In this document: positions 46,592 to 56,695 of the stretch, in pieces
Position numbering within the stretch: the first letter of the stretch is position 1
How the letters are laid out: each line of letters opens with the position of its first letter
Assembly: GCF_900156815.1 (NCBI RefSeq)
Contig: NZ_FTOT01000006.1
Location: forward strand, 235,856-299,855
From: Gemmobacter megaterium
GTDB lineage: Bacteria; Pseudomonadota; Alphaproteobacteria; Rhodobacterales; Rhodobacteraceae
Direction of reading: 5' to 3'
DNA: 64,000 bases
Program-made: the position numbers and the translations under genes
The notes under the pieces: model-generated
What the model was told of the DNA's origin: nothing
Database searches by the model: none
Seen by the model: only the letters and a program-made list of their open reading frames with translations

Positions 46592-46623
46592 AAAAACCCC
46601 CGCGAGCGGTTGCCCTGGGGGTT
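46592..46623 (-). terminator. Intrinsic terminator of rpsU
   Basis: AACCCCC (46595-46601) / GGGGGTT (46617-46623); read on the minus strand it ends GGGGGTTTTTC, a stem with a T-tract. It serves rpsU and may also block read-through from the heme operon. Confidence 0.7.
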
Positions 46624-46663
46624 CGCCATTGGCAGGTTGCCCCACCCAGCTGTTCGAAATCGC

Positions 46664-46870
46664 TCAGAGAGCGCCTTCGCGTTGAGCCTTCTTGCGTGCG
46701 AGCTTGCGCGCACGGCGGATCGCTTCGGCTTTCTCGCGCGCTTTCTTGACCGACGGCTTTTCGAAATGCTGCTTGAGCTTCATTTCGCGGAAGACGCCTT
46801 CGCGCTGGAGCTTTTTCTTCAGAGCCCGGAGGGCCTGATCGACGTTGTTGTCACGAACGCTGACCTGCAT
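46664..46870 (-). CDS. rpsU: 30S ribosomal protein S21
   Basis: A 68-residue basic protein of the small subunit, needed for recognition of the mRNA ribosome-binding site. It starts [20 protein letters not shown] and ends in a Lys/Arg-rich helix ([20 protein letters not shown]), as in alphaproteobacterial S21. It has its own promoter and terminator. Confidence 0.96.
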   Translation of the reverse strand: MQVSVRDNNVDQALRALKKKLQREGVFREMKLKQHFEKPSVKKAREKAEAIRRARKLARKKAQREGAL

Positions 46871-46923
46871 GTGGTTTTCACCACCTTTCTAAGTTGAAGT
46901 TGCACGAATGTGCAGGCGCGCGG

Positions 46924-46952
46924 GCTATAGCAAACCGGGCAGGGGTTGTCTA
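46924..46952 (-). promoter_or_regulatory. Promoter of rpsU
   Basis: Read on the minus strand: -35 TAGACA (46952-46947), 17-base spacer, -10 TATAGC (46929-46924). The transcript would start near 46917, giving a 5'-UTR of ~47 bases that includes a small hairpin (TGCAC/GTGCA, 46901-46914). Confidence 0.6.
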
Positions 46953-46979
46953 CCTTTGGTACTGGTGAAAGGAGACGCC

Positions 46980-47633
46980 ATGCACGAGATCACCGAACGT
47001 CTGGCCCGCGCGGCCCTGCCGCATGTTCCTTTTGATGGTTGGTCACAAGACACTTTCCGCGCCGCTTGCGCAGATGCGGGTGTCGACGAATCGTTGGCGC
47101 GTGTTCATTGCCCGCGCGGCGCTGTGGATCTGGCTGTCGCGGCCCATCGGCTGGGCGACGCCGAGCTGCGGCAACGGCTGGCTGCGGCCGACCTGACGGG
47201 GATGCGCTTTCGGGACAGGGTTGTCCATGCGATCATGCTGCGGCTCGATGCGGCTGGCGACCGCGAGGTCGTGCGCCGGGCGTCGGCCATGTTCGCCTTG
47301 CCGCATCACGCAGCCGAAGGCGCCGCCGCCCTGTGGCAGTCTGCCGACACGATCTGGACGGCGCTTGGCGACCGCTCCGACGATTTCAACTGGTATTCCA
47401 AGCGGGCCATTCTGTCGGGGGTATATGGGTCTGCGGTGCTGTACTGGCTGGGCGATGACTCCCCCGATCTGTCGGCAACCCGCGATTTTGTCGAGCGGCG
47501 GATCGCTGATGTGATGGCGATTGAAGAGACCAAGGCCAAGCTGCGCCAGAACCCGCTGACCCGCCCGTTGATGGAGATTCAGGCCCGGCTGTCTGCCTGC
47601 ATCAAGGCCCCCCAGAGTGGAACTTCTGCATGA
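46980..47633 (+). CDS. COQ9-family ubiquinone biosynthesis protein
   Basis: A 217-residue protein of the COQ9 family. In mitochondria COQ9 binds lipid and helps the hydroxylase COQ7 in ubiquinone synthesis; alphaproteobacteria carry the bacterial form. The TetR-like helical N-terminus and the conserved SDDFNWYSKRAILSGVYGSAVLYWL, which in the family lies in the lipid-binding C-terminal part, are seen. GAAAGGAG precedes the ATG. Its stop overlaps the quinone reductase gene (ATGA), which suits a quinone-related unit. Confidence 0.9.
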   Translation: MHEITERLARAALPHVPFDGWSQDTFRAACADAGVDESLARVHCPRGAVDLAVAAHRLGDAELRQRLAAADLTGMRFRDRVVHAIMLRLDAAGDREVVRRASAMFALPHHAAEGAAALWQSADTIWTALGDRSDDFNWYSKRAILSGVYGSAVLYWLGDDSPDLSATRDFVERRIADVMAIEETKAKLRQNPLTRPLMEIQARLSACIKAPQSGTSA

Positions 47634-48634
47634 CACGAATGATGACCGATCTGCCTGAAACGATGCGTGTGATCGAAATTTCAACCCCAGGCGGCCCGGA
47701 GGTTCTGGTCCCTGCCATCCGTGCGCTGCCGGTGCCGGGATATGGCGAAATCCTGATCCGGGTGGCGTTCGCCGGGGTCAATCGCCCCGATGCGTTGCAA
47801 CGTGCGGGCAATTATGCCCCGCCCCCCGGTGCGTCTCCGCTGCCTGGGCTGGAGGCGTCGGGCCATGTCGTTGCAGTGGGCGAAGGGGTGACGCGCTGGC
47901 GCCTGGGAGATGCCGTCTGTGCGCTTTTGCCCGGTGGGGGCTATGCCGAATATGCGCTTTGCCCTGCGGATCATGCGCTGCCGGTGCCTGCCGGAATGGC
48001 GCTGCGCGAGGCGGCCTGCCTGCCCGAGACGTTTTTCACCGTCTGGACCAATGTGGTGCAGCGCGGAGGGTTGAAGGCGGGGGAGCGGTTCCTTGTCCAT
48101 GGCGGCACCTCCGGTATCGGGACAACGGCCATCCAACTGGCCAAGGCGATGGGCGCGCGGGTCTTTGCGACGGCGGGTTCCGACGAGAAATGCGCCGCCT
48201 GCCTGACGCTGGGGGCCGAACGCGCCATCAACTATCGCACCGAGGATTTTGTCAGTGCCCTGAAGGCCGAGGGGGGCGCCGATCTGATCCTGGACATGGT
48301 GGGGGGCAGCTACCTTCCGCGCAACGTCAAGGCATTGGCCGATGATGGGCGGTTGGTGCAAATTGCGTTCCTGACTGGCCCGAAGGTGGAGCTCAACTTT
48401 GCCGAGGTGATGGTGCGGCGCCTGACGATCACGGGTTCGACGCTGCGGCCCCGGACGGTCGAGGTAAAGGCCGGGATCGCGGCGGAACTGGAGCGCGAGG
48501 TCTGGCCGTTGCTTGCGGCGGGCAAGATAGCGCCGGTCATGGACAGCGAATTCCCGCTGGATCAGGCGGCCGCGGCTCATGCGCGGATGGAAGGATCGTC
48601 GCATATCGGCAAGATTGTTTTGCGCGTGACGTGA
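47630..48634 (+). CDS. NAD(P)H-dependent quinone oxidoreductase (zeta-crystallin-like)
   Basis: A 334-residue member of the zinc-free medium-chain dehydrogenase group. The Rossmann motif is LVHGGTSGIGTTAIQLAKAMGARVFATAGS, and the N-terminal GroES-like domain has the FAGVNRPDALQRAGNYAPPP region of quinone oxidoreductases. No zinc-binding Cys/His set is present, as expected. It reduces quinones with NADPH. It overlaps the COQ9 gene, so it is likely cotranscribed. Confidence 0.88.
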   Translation: MTRMMTDLPETMRVIEISTPGGPEVLVPAIRALPVPGYGEILIRVAFAGVNRPDALQRAGNYAPPPGASPLPGLEASGHVVAVGEGVTRWRLGDAVCALLPGGGYAEYALCPADHALPVPAGMALREAACLPETFFTVWTNVVQRGGLKAGERFLVHGGTSGIGTTAIQLAKAMGARVFATAGSDEKCAACLTLGAERAINYRTEDFVSALKAEGGADLILDMVGGSYLPRNVKALADDGRLVQIAFLTGPKVELNFAEVMVRRLTITGSTLRPRTVEVKAGIAAELEREVWPLLAAGKIAPVMDSEFPLDQAAAAHARMEGSSHIGKIVLRVT

Positions 48635-48674
48635 CATCTGCGTTGAACGGCGGCGGCGGGTCCCCGGCGCCGGT

Positions 48675-49172
48675 TCAATAGATATAGCGGATCTGGTCGG
48701 TCCAGTAGCGTTCTACCCTGCGCAAGGCGGTGTTCATGGCCTCCATCCCGTCTGGATCAATGAGATTGCGCGCCGCCAACCCTTCGGCATGGCGCGCGAA
48801 AAGTTCTGCCAGCAGCAGGCGCACCTTGCGTCCCTTGTCGGTCAACCGCACCCGCACCGACCGGCGGTCGATTTCTGATCGCTGGTGGTGCATGTAGCCG
48901 AGTTCGACCAGCTTCTTGAGATTGTAGCTGACGTTTGACCCTTGATAATATCCGCGCGATTTCAGCTCGCCGGCCGTCACCTCGTTGTCGCCGATGTTGA
49001 ACAGCAGCAGCGCCTGAACCGGATTGATCTCCAGCAGCGCCACCCGTTCGAATTCATCCTTGATCACATCCAGCAACAGCCGGTGCAGACGTTCCAGCAA
49101 TGCAAGGTTTTCCAGGTAGCCCGGTGTCAGGCCCCGCACGCCGGGCGCGGCAAGTCTGGTCTGAATGGTCAT
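48675..49172 (-). CDS. MarR-family winged-helix regulator (LdtR-like)
   Basis: A 165-residue regulator. The recognition region reads GELKSRGYYQGSNVSYNLKKLVELGY, followed by the wing HHQRSEIDRRSVRVRLTDKG. The close fit to LdtR-type alphaproteobacterial MarR proteins, which control an L,D-transpeptidase and stress genes in related species, is a family resemblance; the local genes do not reveal a target. It is transcribed alone. The 79-base gap to sdhE includes an 11-base palindrome GCAAAGTTTGC (49241-49251) and CGGG/CCCG repeats that could be its own operator. Confidence 0.8.
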   Translation of the reverse strand: MTIQTRLAAPGVRGLTPGYLENLALLERLHRLLLDVIKDEFERVALLEINPVQALLLFNIGDNEVTAGELKSRGYYQGSNVSYNLKKLVELGYMHHQRSEIDRRSVRVRLTDKGRKVRLLLAELFARHAEGLAARNLIDPDGMEAMNTALRRVERYWTDQIRYIY

Positions 49173-49251
49173 GTCCTTCTCCGGCTGCCTGTGTCGTCAC
49201 CGGAGAATCGGCGCAAATCCCCAATATCGGGTAAATTCCCGCAAAGTTTGC

Positions 49252-49527
49252 TTAGGGTCCGGGCGCCAGCCGGGCACGGGCAAAGGCAGCCAGATCGGCG
49301 ATCAGCGCGGAATGTTCCGGCGGCGCGGGTTCTTGCCCAAGCACCCATTTGATCAGATCCTGATCATATTCTTCCAGCAGTGCGTCAAACGCGTCCAATG
49401 CGCGGGTGTCCATGCCGGACAGCCGCGCATCCGCATAGGGGCCAAGCACCATGTCCATTTCCTTGGTGCCGCGCCGCCAGGATCGCATCCGCATCCGTTT
49501 CAGCCGTGCGTCGAGGGGTTCGCTCAT
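49252..49527 (-). CDS. sdhE: Succinate dehydrogenase assembly factor SdhE
   Basis: A 91-residue protein of the SdhE/SDHAF2 family, which aids covalent attachment of FAD to the flavoprotein subunit of succinate dehydrogenase. The motif RMRSWRRGTKEMDMVLGPYA contains the RGxxE-type core (RRGTKE). The start at 49527 has AGGAG seven bases upstream; an earlier ATG (49545) is less well placed. Confidence 0.9.
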   Translation of the reverse strand: MSEPLDARLKRMRMRSWRRGTKEMDMVLGPYADARLSGMDTRALDAFDALLEEYDQDLIKWVLGQEPAPPEHSALIADLAAFARARLAPGP

Positions 49528-49617
49528 AGGTGTGCTCCTGGCCATGTCGAGGCCGCTTTTCTGCTTGCCCGGCCATATTCGCAAGGCGTTTCGAGGCCAA
49601 AGACGGTTATCGCTTGA

Positions 49618-51239
<1,622 letters not shown>

Positions 51240-51240
51240 G

Positions 51241-51642
51241 ATGGGCGGCGAGCTTCCTGACTATTTCTTTCGCATCCGCGAGAACGGCGCGGCGGTGTTT
51301 CGGGTCGATACCGAAAACCGGCAGCGCCGGATCGAGATGGACGAGATCGCCTTTGTCAACGTCAAGAACGGCAACATCAAGCCGCATGGCGACCGGGTGC
51401 TGAGCGAGACGGATCAGGATGCGATCATCACCTGGCTGGCCGCGCGGCAGGAGGAGCTTGCCCGGCGCGACATTGACGACATTCACCGCACGATCGACCA
51501 CCTGAACATGACGGCGCATTGGGCGCAGTCCCGTGCAACGGACGAGGCGCTGGACGCGGTGACAGATCGGTTGTTGCTGGCCATGCACGATCTGCGGTCG
51601 GTGCTGGTGCGCCGCAAGGCGGAACGGCTGATGAAGGACTAG
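51241..51642 (+). CDS. Conserved hypothetical protein
   Basis: A 133-residue acidic/basic soluble protein with no family I can name. The first half is beta-rich (DYFFRIRENGAAVFRVD, IEMDEIAFVNVKNGNIKP) and the second half helical (DDIHRTIDHLNMTAHWAQ, VTDRLLLAMHDLRSVLVRR). It starts one base after the VOC stop, with AGGGGGTGAG serving as ribosome site, so it is translationally linked to aatA and the VOC gene. Confidence 0.75.
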   Translation: MGGELPDYFFRIRENGAAVFRVDTENRQRRIEMDEIAFVNVKNGNIKPHGDRVLSETDQDAIITWLAARQEELARRDIDDIHRTIDHLNMTAHWAQSRATDEALDAVTDRLLLAMHDLRSVLVRRKAERLMKD

Positions 51643-51646
51643 GCGC

Positions 51647-52009
51647 CTATGCCCGCCTGCGCGCCCTGCCAAGCATAACCGCCCGGTTCAGCCCGATTCC
51701 GATGGCGGTGCCCAGTCCGATTCCTGCCAGATCTGCCATCCAGTCCGCCAGTTCGCGGGCCCGACCCACATGGGGCTGAACCAACTCGATCACACCGCCG
51801 TAGATCGCCAGTATCATGGCGACATGCAGGCTCCAGCGGGGGCGCACGCAGGCGATGGGCAGGGCCAACGCAGCAAATCCGATCACATGATGCAGCTTGT
51901 CCGACCCGCCAACGCCAGAAGGAACCGGAATACGAACCAGCGTCAGCACGGCAATCAGCGCGGCCAGAGCGAGGGTCAGGGCAATGGCGGATACGGTCAG
52001 GCGGTTCAT
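51647..52009 (-). CDS. VanZ-like small membrane protein
   Basis: A 120-residue protein with four hydrophobic segments. The VanZ-family marks are GGSDKLHHVIGFAALALP after helix 1, and the polar GGVIELVQPHVGRARELADWMADLAGIGLG. Function is not established in this group; VanZ of Enterococcus gives low teicoplanin resistance. Start at the ATG 52009 (GGCGGG before it) is preferred to an upstream GTG at 52045 that lies in an inverted repeat. Confidence 0.8.
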   Translation of the reverse strand: MNRLTVSAIALTLALAALIAVLTLVRIPVPSGVGGSDKLHHVIGFAALALPIACVRPRWSLHVAMILAIYGGVIELVQPHVGRARELADWMADLAGIGLGTAIGIGLNRAVMLGRARRRA

Positions 52010-52024
52010 CCCGCCGTTCTGGCG

Positions 52025-52053
52025 CCTTCGCAGTGGCAAGTCCACTGCGAAGG
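52025..52053. repeat. Perfect 12-base inverted repeat between vanZ-like and hydratase genes
   Basis: CCTTCGCAGTGG (52025-52036), five bases, CCACTGCGAAGG (52042-52053). It lies 28 bases after the hydratase stop and 16 bases before the vanZ-like start on the same strand. Without a T-tract it could be a Rho-assisted terminator or an operator. Confidence 0.5.
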
Positions 52054-52081
52054 TTGCGTTCCCGAAGATTTGACAGGGCGC

Positions 52082-52870
52082 CTATGCCCAATCGGGTTTG
52101 CGCTTGTCCAGAAAAGCGCAGATTCCTTCATCCGTGTCGCGCAGCATCATGTTGTCCACCATGACCTGACCGGCAAAGGCATAGGCCGCATCCAGCGGCA
52201 TCTGGATCTGATCGTAGAAGGCCCGCTTGCCGATCTGCACCGCGGCGCCCAGCTTGGCGGCGACGGTTGCCGCCAGGGCGCGGGTTTCCGAGTCCAGTTG
52301 CTCGGCGGGAACTACACGGTTCACCAGCCCCAGGGCTTCGGCCTTGTGCGCGTCGATGAAGGTGCCGGTGGTCAGCATCTCGAACGCCTGCTTGCGCGGA
52401 ACATTGCGCGAGAGTGCCACCATGGGCGTCGAGCAGAACAGCCCGATGTTCACCCCGTTCACCCCGAACCGGGTGCCCTCGGCCGCGATGGCCATGTCAC
52501 ACGAGGCCACCAACTGGCACCCGGCAGCCGTGGCGATCCCGTGGACCTGCGCGATAACGGGCTGTGGCAACCGCGGGATCATCTGCATGACTTCGGCGCA
52601 CCGCGCGAACAGATCTGCGAACGCGTCTGCGCCGCCATCAGGCGCTTGACGGGCGGCCTGCATCTCGCGCAGGTCGTGCCCGGCGCAGAACGCCTTGCCG
52701 GTGCCTCTCAGCACGACGGCCTTGATCGTGCGGTCGGCCTCCAGCGCCTCGAAGGCATGTTTCAGTGCCGCCAGCATGTCGTTGGACAGCGCGTTCAGCC
52801 GCTCGGGCGTGTTCAGGGTAAGTGTCGCAACGTCATCGGCATCATGCCGGGTCAGGATCGGGTCTGCCAT
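52082..52870 (-). CDS. Enoyl-CoA hydratase/isomerase family protein
   Basis: A 262-residue crotonase-fold protein. The oxyanion-hole sequences are AFCAGHDLREM and HGIATAAGCQLVASCDMAIA. The catalytic Glu pair of mitochondrial hydratase is not clear at the second site (IGLFCSTPMVAL in place of the GE region), as in the ECHDC3-like subgroup, so hydratase activity is not certain. The start at 52870 has GGAGG upstream. It is divergent from the thioesterase gene, which suits a shared acyl-CoA role. Confidence 0.87.
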   Translation of the reverse strand: MADPILTRHDADDVATLTLNTPERLNALSNDMLAALKHAFEALEADRTIKAVVLRGTGKAFCAGHDLREMQAARQAPDGGADAFADLFARCAEVMQMIPRLPQPVIAQVHGIATAAGCQLVASCDMAIAAEGTRFGVNGVNIGLFCSTPMVALSRNVPRKQAFEMLTTGTFIDAHKAEALGLVNRVVPAEQLDSETRALAATVAAKLGAAVQIGKRAFYDQIQMPLDAAYAFAGQVMVDNMMLRDTDEGICAFLDKRKPDWA

Positions 52871-52926
52871 CTTGCCATTCCTCCGCTTTGCCGGAACCTT
52901 ACGCGCGGGATGTACGGGAGGAAAGC

Positions 52927-53349
52927 GTGACCTTGGCAATGGACATACCGGCGCTGCATGTGTTCATGCGGCAGGCCTTTCCGCAGGTGGCCGACGATTT
53001 CTGCGTGGACAGGCTTGAGCCGGACGGATTGACCGTGCGCATGTTGATCGCCGATCGGCATCTGCGGCCGGGGGGCACGGTGTCGGGGCCGTCGATGTTC
53101 GCGCTGGCCGACGTGTCGATCTATCTGGCAATCCTGTCGCGTATCGGGCCCGTGGCGCTGGCGGTCACGACGAATTGCAGCATCGACTTCATGCGCAAGC
53201 CCGAGTCCGGGCGCGACCTGTTCGCAGAGGCGCGGCTGCTGAAGCTGGGCAGAACGCTGGCCGTGGGCGACGTTCTGTTGCGCTCTGATGGTTCCGACGC
53301 GATTGTGGCGCGGGCAGGGCTGACCTATTCCATCCCGCCCAAGGTGTGA
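52927..53349 (+). CDS. PaaI-family hotdog-fold thioesterase
   Basis: A 140-residue hotdog thioesterase. The pattern LRPGGTVSGPSMFALADVSIYLAI contains the conserved helix with the catalytic Asp; the strand SIDFMRKPESGRDLFAEARLLKLGR follows. Members release CoA from aryl or acyl thioesters. The start is a GTG at 52927 preceded by GGGAGGAAAGC; an ATG four codons later is less well spaced. Confidence 0.85.
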   Translation: MTLAMDIPALHVFMRQAFPQVADDFCVDRLEPDGLTVRMLIADRHLRPGGTVSGPSMFALADVSIYLAILSRIGPVALAVTTNCSIDFMRKPESGRDLFAEARLLKLGRTLAVGDVLLRSDGSDAIVARAGLTYSIPPKV

Positions 53350-53380
53350 TCCGCCAAGCCACTTGCCCGGCGGGCAGGTC

Positions 53381-53848
53381 TCAGGCCTGATCCTCGGGCA
53401 AGGACGCCGCGCCACCTTCTGCGGCGTCGAAGTCCGTTTGTGGGGCCGGTGACGGCGCGGGCGCGGATGTTCCGGTGCTTGCGGCTGGCGGAGGTGGCGC
53501 AGGGCGCGAAAAGCGGCCTTCGACCTCGGCGCCGGATTCGATGACCAGCCTGCCGCTCTGGCAGTCGGCATTCAGCCGTGCGGCGGCGCGCAATGTCAGC
53601 GAGCCACAGGTGACGGCCCCGTCCAGTTCACCGCGCACATCGACCTGACCGGCCTGCACCTTGCCCTTCATCCGGCCGTCATGGCCGACCACCAGCGTCG
53701 CAGCGGCCAGTTCGCCATCGACATTGCCGTGCAATTCGATCGTGCCTTCCGAGGCGATGACCCCGGTGATGATCAGATCCGAGGCCAGCACCGAAACCTG
53801 GCCCCCGCGTCCGGTCGATGGCCGGTCGTCCTGGGTCTTGCTGAACAT
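53381..53848 (-). CDS. Bactofilin
   Basis: A 155-residue polymer-forming cytoskeletal protein. The beta-helical core (~18-112) has short hydrophobic turns (IITGVIASEGTIELHGNVDG, TLVVGHDGRMKGKVQAGQVDV). The flanking tails are disordered: a short N-terminal MFSKTQDDRPSTGRGG and a Pro/Ala-rich C-terminus from ~115. Bactofilins direct local cell-wall synthesis. The M23 peptidase often encoded beside it is not seen here. Confidence 0.92.
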   Translation of the reverse strand: MFSKTQDDRPSTGRGGQVSVLASDLIITGVIASEGTIELHGNVDGELAAATLVVGHDGRMKGKVQAGQVDVRGELDGAVTCGSLTLRAAARLNADCQSGRLVIESGAEVEGRFSRPAPPPPAASTGTSAPAPSPAPQTDFDAAEGGAASLPEDQA

Positions 53849-54060
53849 GCGGTTCTCCCTGTCCCGTCCCGGTCGGCCGGGAATCCCCTGAAATTCGTTT
53901 GCGATTGAAGGAGCAAGCGTGCGGTCTGGTCAACCCCCGGAACGCGGAGGAACTGGGGTACCGGGCGGTTTCCGGCCAGTTGTCAGGGGCCGGGGCGCGG
54001 CTAGCCCAGGGCAGGGCGGGCGCGTGCACCTTGGCCCCGCGCCGGATCCGGCTTGCCTGT

Positions 54061-55485
54061 TCATGTGCCACAGAAGGTGCGGTGCACGATCTCTGCGGGT
54101 GCAGGCCCTTCGCGCAGCGGCTCGTCAGGATCCGCGTCGAAGGGGGTCGCCAGCACCGTGTTCAGGCGGTGGAACGGCGTGTGATCCCCGGCAACCGCCG
54201 CCGCTATGGCCGCCTCGATCCGGTGGTTGCGCGGGATGACGGCGGGGTTGACTGTCCGCATGATGGCCCGCGCCTCGGCCAGGGTCCTGCCTTCGGCAGA
54301 GAGGCGCGCCTGCCAATCGGCCTGCCATGTGGTGAGTGCCTCCGGGTCGGAAAACTCCGATGTGGCGCCGCCTTCGGCCAGACCACGGAATGTGCGGGTA
54401 AAGTCCGCCCCCTGCCGGGCCATCCGGTCCAGCAGGGTTTCCACCAGCATCTGATCCCCATCCCGCCCCGAGACCAGCCCCAGCTTTGCGCGAAACCGCG
54501 CCAGCCAGGCGCGTTGATAGTGTCCGGTGTAGGCGTGGACAGCCGCTGTTGCGGCTTCGACTGCGGCGCCCTCGTCGGCATCAATCAGCGGAAGCAGACA
54601 CGAGGCAAGTTGCGCAACATTCCACACTGCGATCTGCGGCTGGTTGCCATAGGCATACCGGCCGGTCTGGTCGATTGACGAGAACACGCGATCCGGATGG
54701 TAGGCATCCATGAACGCACATGGGCCACAGTCGATGGTCAGCCCGCCGACATGGGCGTTGTCGGTGTTCATTACGCCGTGAATGAACCCCAGCGCCATCC
54801 ACTGTGCCACAAGATCGGCCTGTGCCTGTGTTACGGCGTGCAGCAGCCCCAGCGGCCCCTCGGCAGCAGGATAATGCCGCGCGATCGCCATGTCGGTCAG
54901 CAGGCGAAGCGCCTCGATATCCTGCCGGGCCGCAAAGAACTGGAATGTTCCCACCCGCAAATGGCTGGAGGCGACACGTGTCAGCACGGCACCGGGCATG
55001 GCGCCTTCACGGTAGACCGGCTCGCCAGTGGTCACGGCCGCCAGCGCCCGCGTGGTCGGAACGCCAAGGGCGTGCATCGCCTCGGACACGATGTATTCCC
55101 GTAACACCGGGCCCATCCAGGCGCGTCCGTCACCCATGCGCGAAAACGGTGTGCGGCCCGATCCCTTGAGCTGGATGTCCCAGCGCCGGCCATCCGGGGC
55201 GATGTGTTCGCCCAACAGGACGGCCCGTCCATCTCCCAGCCGGGGCACCCAGTTGCCGAACTGATGCCCGGCATAGGCCTGCGCCAAGGGCGCCGCGCCA
55301 TCAGGAATGCGGTTTCCTGCAAGGATAGCGATCCCCTGGGGGGACGACATCGCAGCGGACTCCAGCCCCATCTCTGCCGCCAGCGCGGTGTTGAGTGCGA
55401 TCAGGCCCGGCGAGGCAACCGGCACCGGATCCTGCCGCGCGAACATGCGCTCTGGCAGGCGAGCATAGGAATTGTCGAAACGCAT
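54061..55485 (-). CDS. selO: Protein adenylyltransferase SelO (YdiU family)
   Basis: A 474-residue pseudokinase-fold enzyme that in E. coli AMPylates proteins on Ser, Thr or Tyr during oxidative stress. The N-terminal [21 protein letters not shown] and the nucleotide-binding [17 protein letters not shown] are typical, as is [21 protein letters not shown], which carries the metal-binding Asn/Asp. The C-terminus VHRTFCGT includes the conserved single Cys that in some eukaryotic members is selenocysteine. The start at 55485 has GGAGG upstream. Confidence 0.94.
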   Translation of the reverse strand: MRFDNSYARLPERMFARQDPVPVASPGLIALNTALAAEMGLESAAMSSPQGIAILAGNRIPDGAAPLAQAYAGHQFGNWVPRLGDGRAVLLGEHIAPDGRRWDIQLKGSGRTPFSRMGDGRAWMGPVLREYIVSEAMHALGVPTTRALAAVTTGEPVYREGAMPGAVLTRVASSHLRVGTFQFFAARQDIEALRLLTDMAIARHYPAAEGPLGLLHAVTQAQADLVAQWMALGFIHGVMNTDNAHVGGLTIDCGPCAFMDAYHPDRVFSSIDQTGRYAYGNQPQIAVWNVAQLASCLLPLIDADEGAAVEAATAAVHAYTGHYQRAWLARFRAKLGLVSGRDGDQMLVETLLDRMARQGADFTRTFRGLAEGGATSEFSDPEALTTWQADWQARLSAEGRTLAEARAIMRTVNPAVIPRNHRIEAAIAAAVAGDHTPFHRLNTVLATPFDADPDEPLREGPAPAEIVHRTFCGT

Positions 55486-55701
55486 GAAGCCTCCATCAGG
55501 GCAGCGTATCAGATATAGGCGCCGATGTCGCAATCGTCAGGGGACCGGGCCAATCCGGGCACGGAACCCGCTCATACAGGCGCTGGCGCGCGCAACTGGC
55601 TGCGGTTGCCCTGATGCCGACCGTCATTGCCTCACGGCGGGGTTTGGCGCGGTGCGGCCCTTGGGTCATGCGCGAATGCCCCAACATCCCCGCCGCAGGC
55701 A

Positions 55702-55722
55702 CGCCACGCGGAATGCGTGGCG
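55702..55722. repeat. Hairpin downstream of ghrA
   Basis: CGCCACGC/GCGTGGCG with loop GGAAT. It sits in the 277-base gap between the selO start and the ghrA stop, about 40 bases after ghrA. The rest of the gap holds no convincing gene; a 68-codon minus-strand frame (55496-55702) has no ribosome site or family likeness. There is no T-tract. Confidence 0.4.
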
Positions 55723-55762
55723 CCCGGCCCGGTGCCTGTGCCGACCTGCGGGCGGTGGCCAG

Positions 55763-56695
55763 TCAGTAGCCGCGCGCGCGGTCGACGCGGAAAAGCAGCG
55801 GTTCGCCCGCCTCGCTGCGGCGGATGTTTTCGGCGATGATCCGGCTGGCAGAAGACGGGCGGGTTTCCGCCGCGATATGGGGCGTCACGGTCACTTTGGG
55901 ATGGGCCCAGAACGGATGATCCTGCGGCAGGGGTTCAACCCGGAACACATCCAGCGTGGCATGGCCGACCTGCCCGGTGTCCAGCGCCGCCAGCAGCGCG
56001 GCATCGTCGATCAGCGTGCCCCGGCCGGGGTTCAGGATCACGGCGCCACGGCGCAGCAATGCCAGGCGATCGGCGTTGATCAGGCTGTCGGTTTCCGGCG
56101 TCGCGGGCAGCAGGGTGACAAGGATCTGCGCCGAGTCCAGCGCCTGCCGCAATCCGTCGTCCCCCGACAGGCAAGCCAGTCCCTGAACCGTGCGGGGGCT
56201 GCGGGACCAGCCGGTCACGGGGAACCCCAATGCAGCCAATGCCTGACCGCAGGCCCGACCCAGTTCCCCCAGCCCCAGGATTGTGACAGGGCGTTCTGCG
56301 GCAAGAGGCGGTGGCTCCGGGTTCCAGTCCCGCGCAGGATTGACGATATGCCGATCCATCCCGAGATGGTGGCGCAGCACATGCCCGGCCACCCATTCCA
56401 CCATGCCGGCGGTCAGCGCCGGATCGACCATGCGGCACAAAGGCTGGGTCAGCGTTGCATTGCCCACGATCTTTTCGACGCCAGCCCACAGGCTCAGAAC
56501 GGCCTTGCAGCGGGTGTAGGGCGCAAAGTCGACAATGTCACCGCCCGGCGCAAAGACGATGTAGTCGGCCTGATCGGCGGGGCAGGATGTGACCAGCCGC
56601 GCATCCAGCCCTGCTGCGTCAAACGCGGCGCGCAGATGCGGCTCATAGCTGGGCCAGCGGGCCTCGCCAGCGGCGAAAAGAACGGTTTGTGTCAT
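55763..56695 (-). CDS. ghrA: Glyoxylate/hydroxypyruvate reductase A (D-2-hydroxyacid dehydrogenase)
   Basis: A 310-residue NAD(P)H-dependent reductase of glyoxylate and hydroxypyruvate. The Rossmann motif is ILGLGELGRACGQALAALGF. The catalytic set is Arg in NPGRGTLID, Glu in RVEPLP and His in VTPHIAA. The N-terminal VLFAAGEARWPSYEPHLRAA fits the GhrA subgroup. Its start overlaps the previous gene by TGATG. Confidence 0.92.
   Translation of the reverse strand: MTQTVLFAAGEARWPSYEPHLRAAFDAAGLDARLVTSCPADQADYIVFAPGGDIVDFAPYTRCKAVLSLWAGVEKIVGNATLTQPLCRMVDPALTAGMVEWVAGHVLRHHLGMDRHIVNPARDWNPEPPPLAAERPVTILGLGELGRACGQALAALGFPVTGWSRSPRTVQGLACLSGDDGLRQALDSAQILVTLLPATPETDSLINADRLALLRRGAVILNPGRGTLIDDAALLAALDTGQVGHATLDVFRVEPLPQDHPFWAHPKVTVTPHIAAETRPSSASRIIAENIRRSEAGEPLLFRVDRARGY

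Noticed and set aside
55496..55702. A 68-codon minus-strand frame between selO and ghrA
   Set aside because: No ribosome-binding site, no recognisable family, and composition typical of noncoding high-GC DNA.
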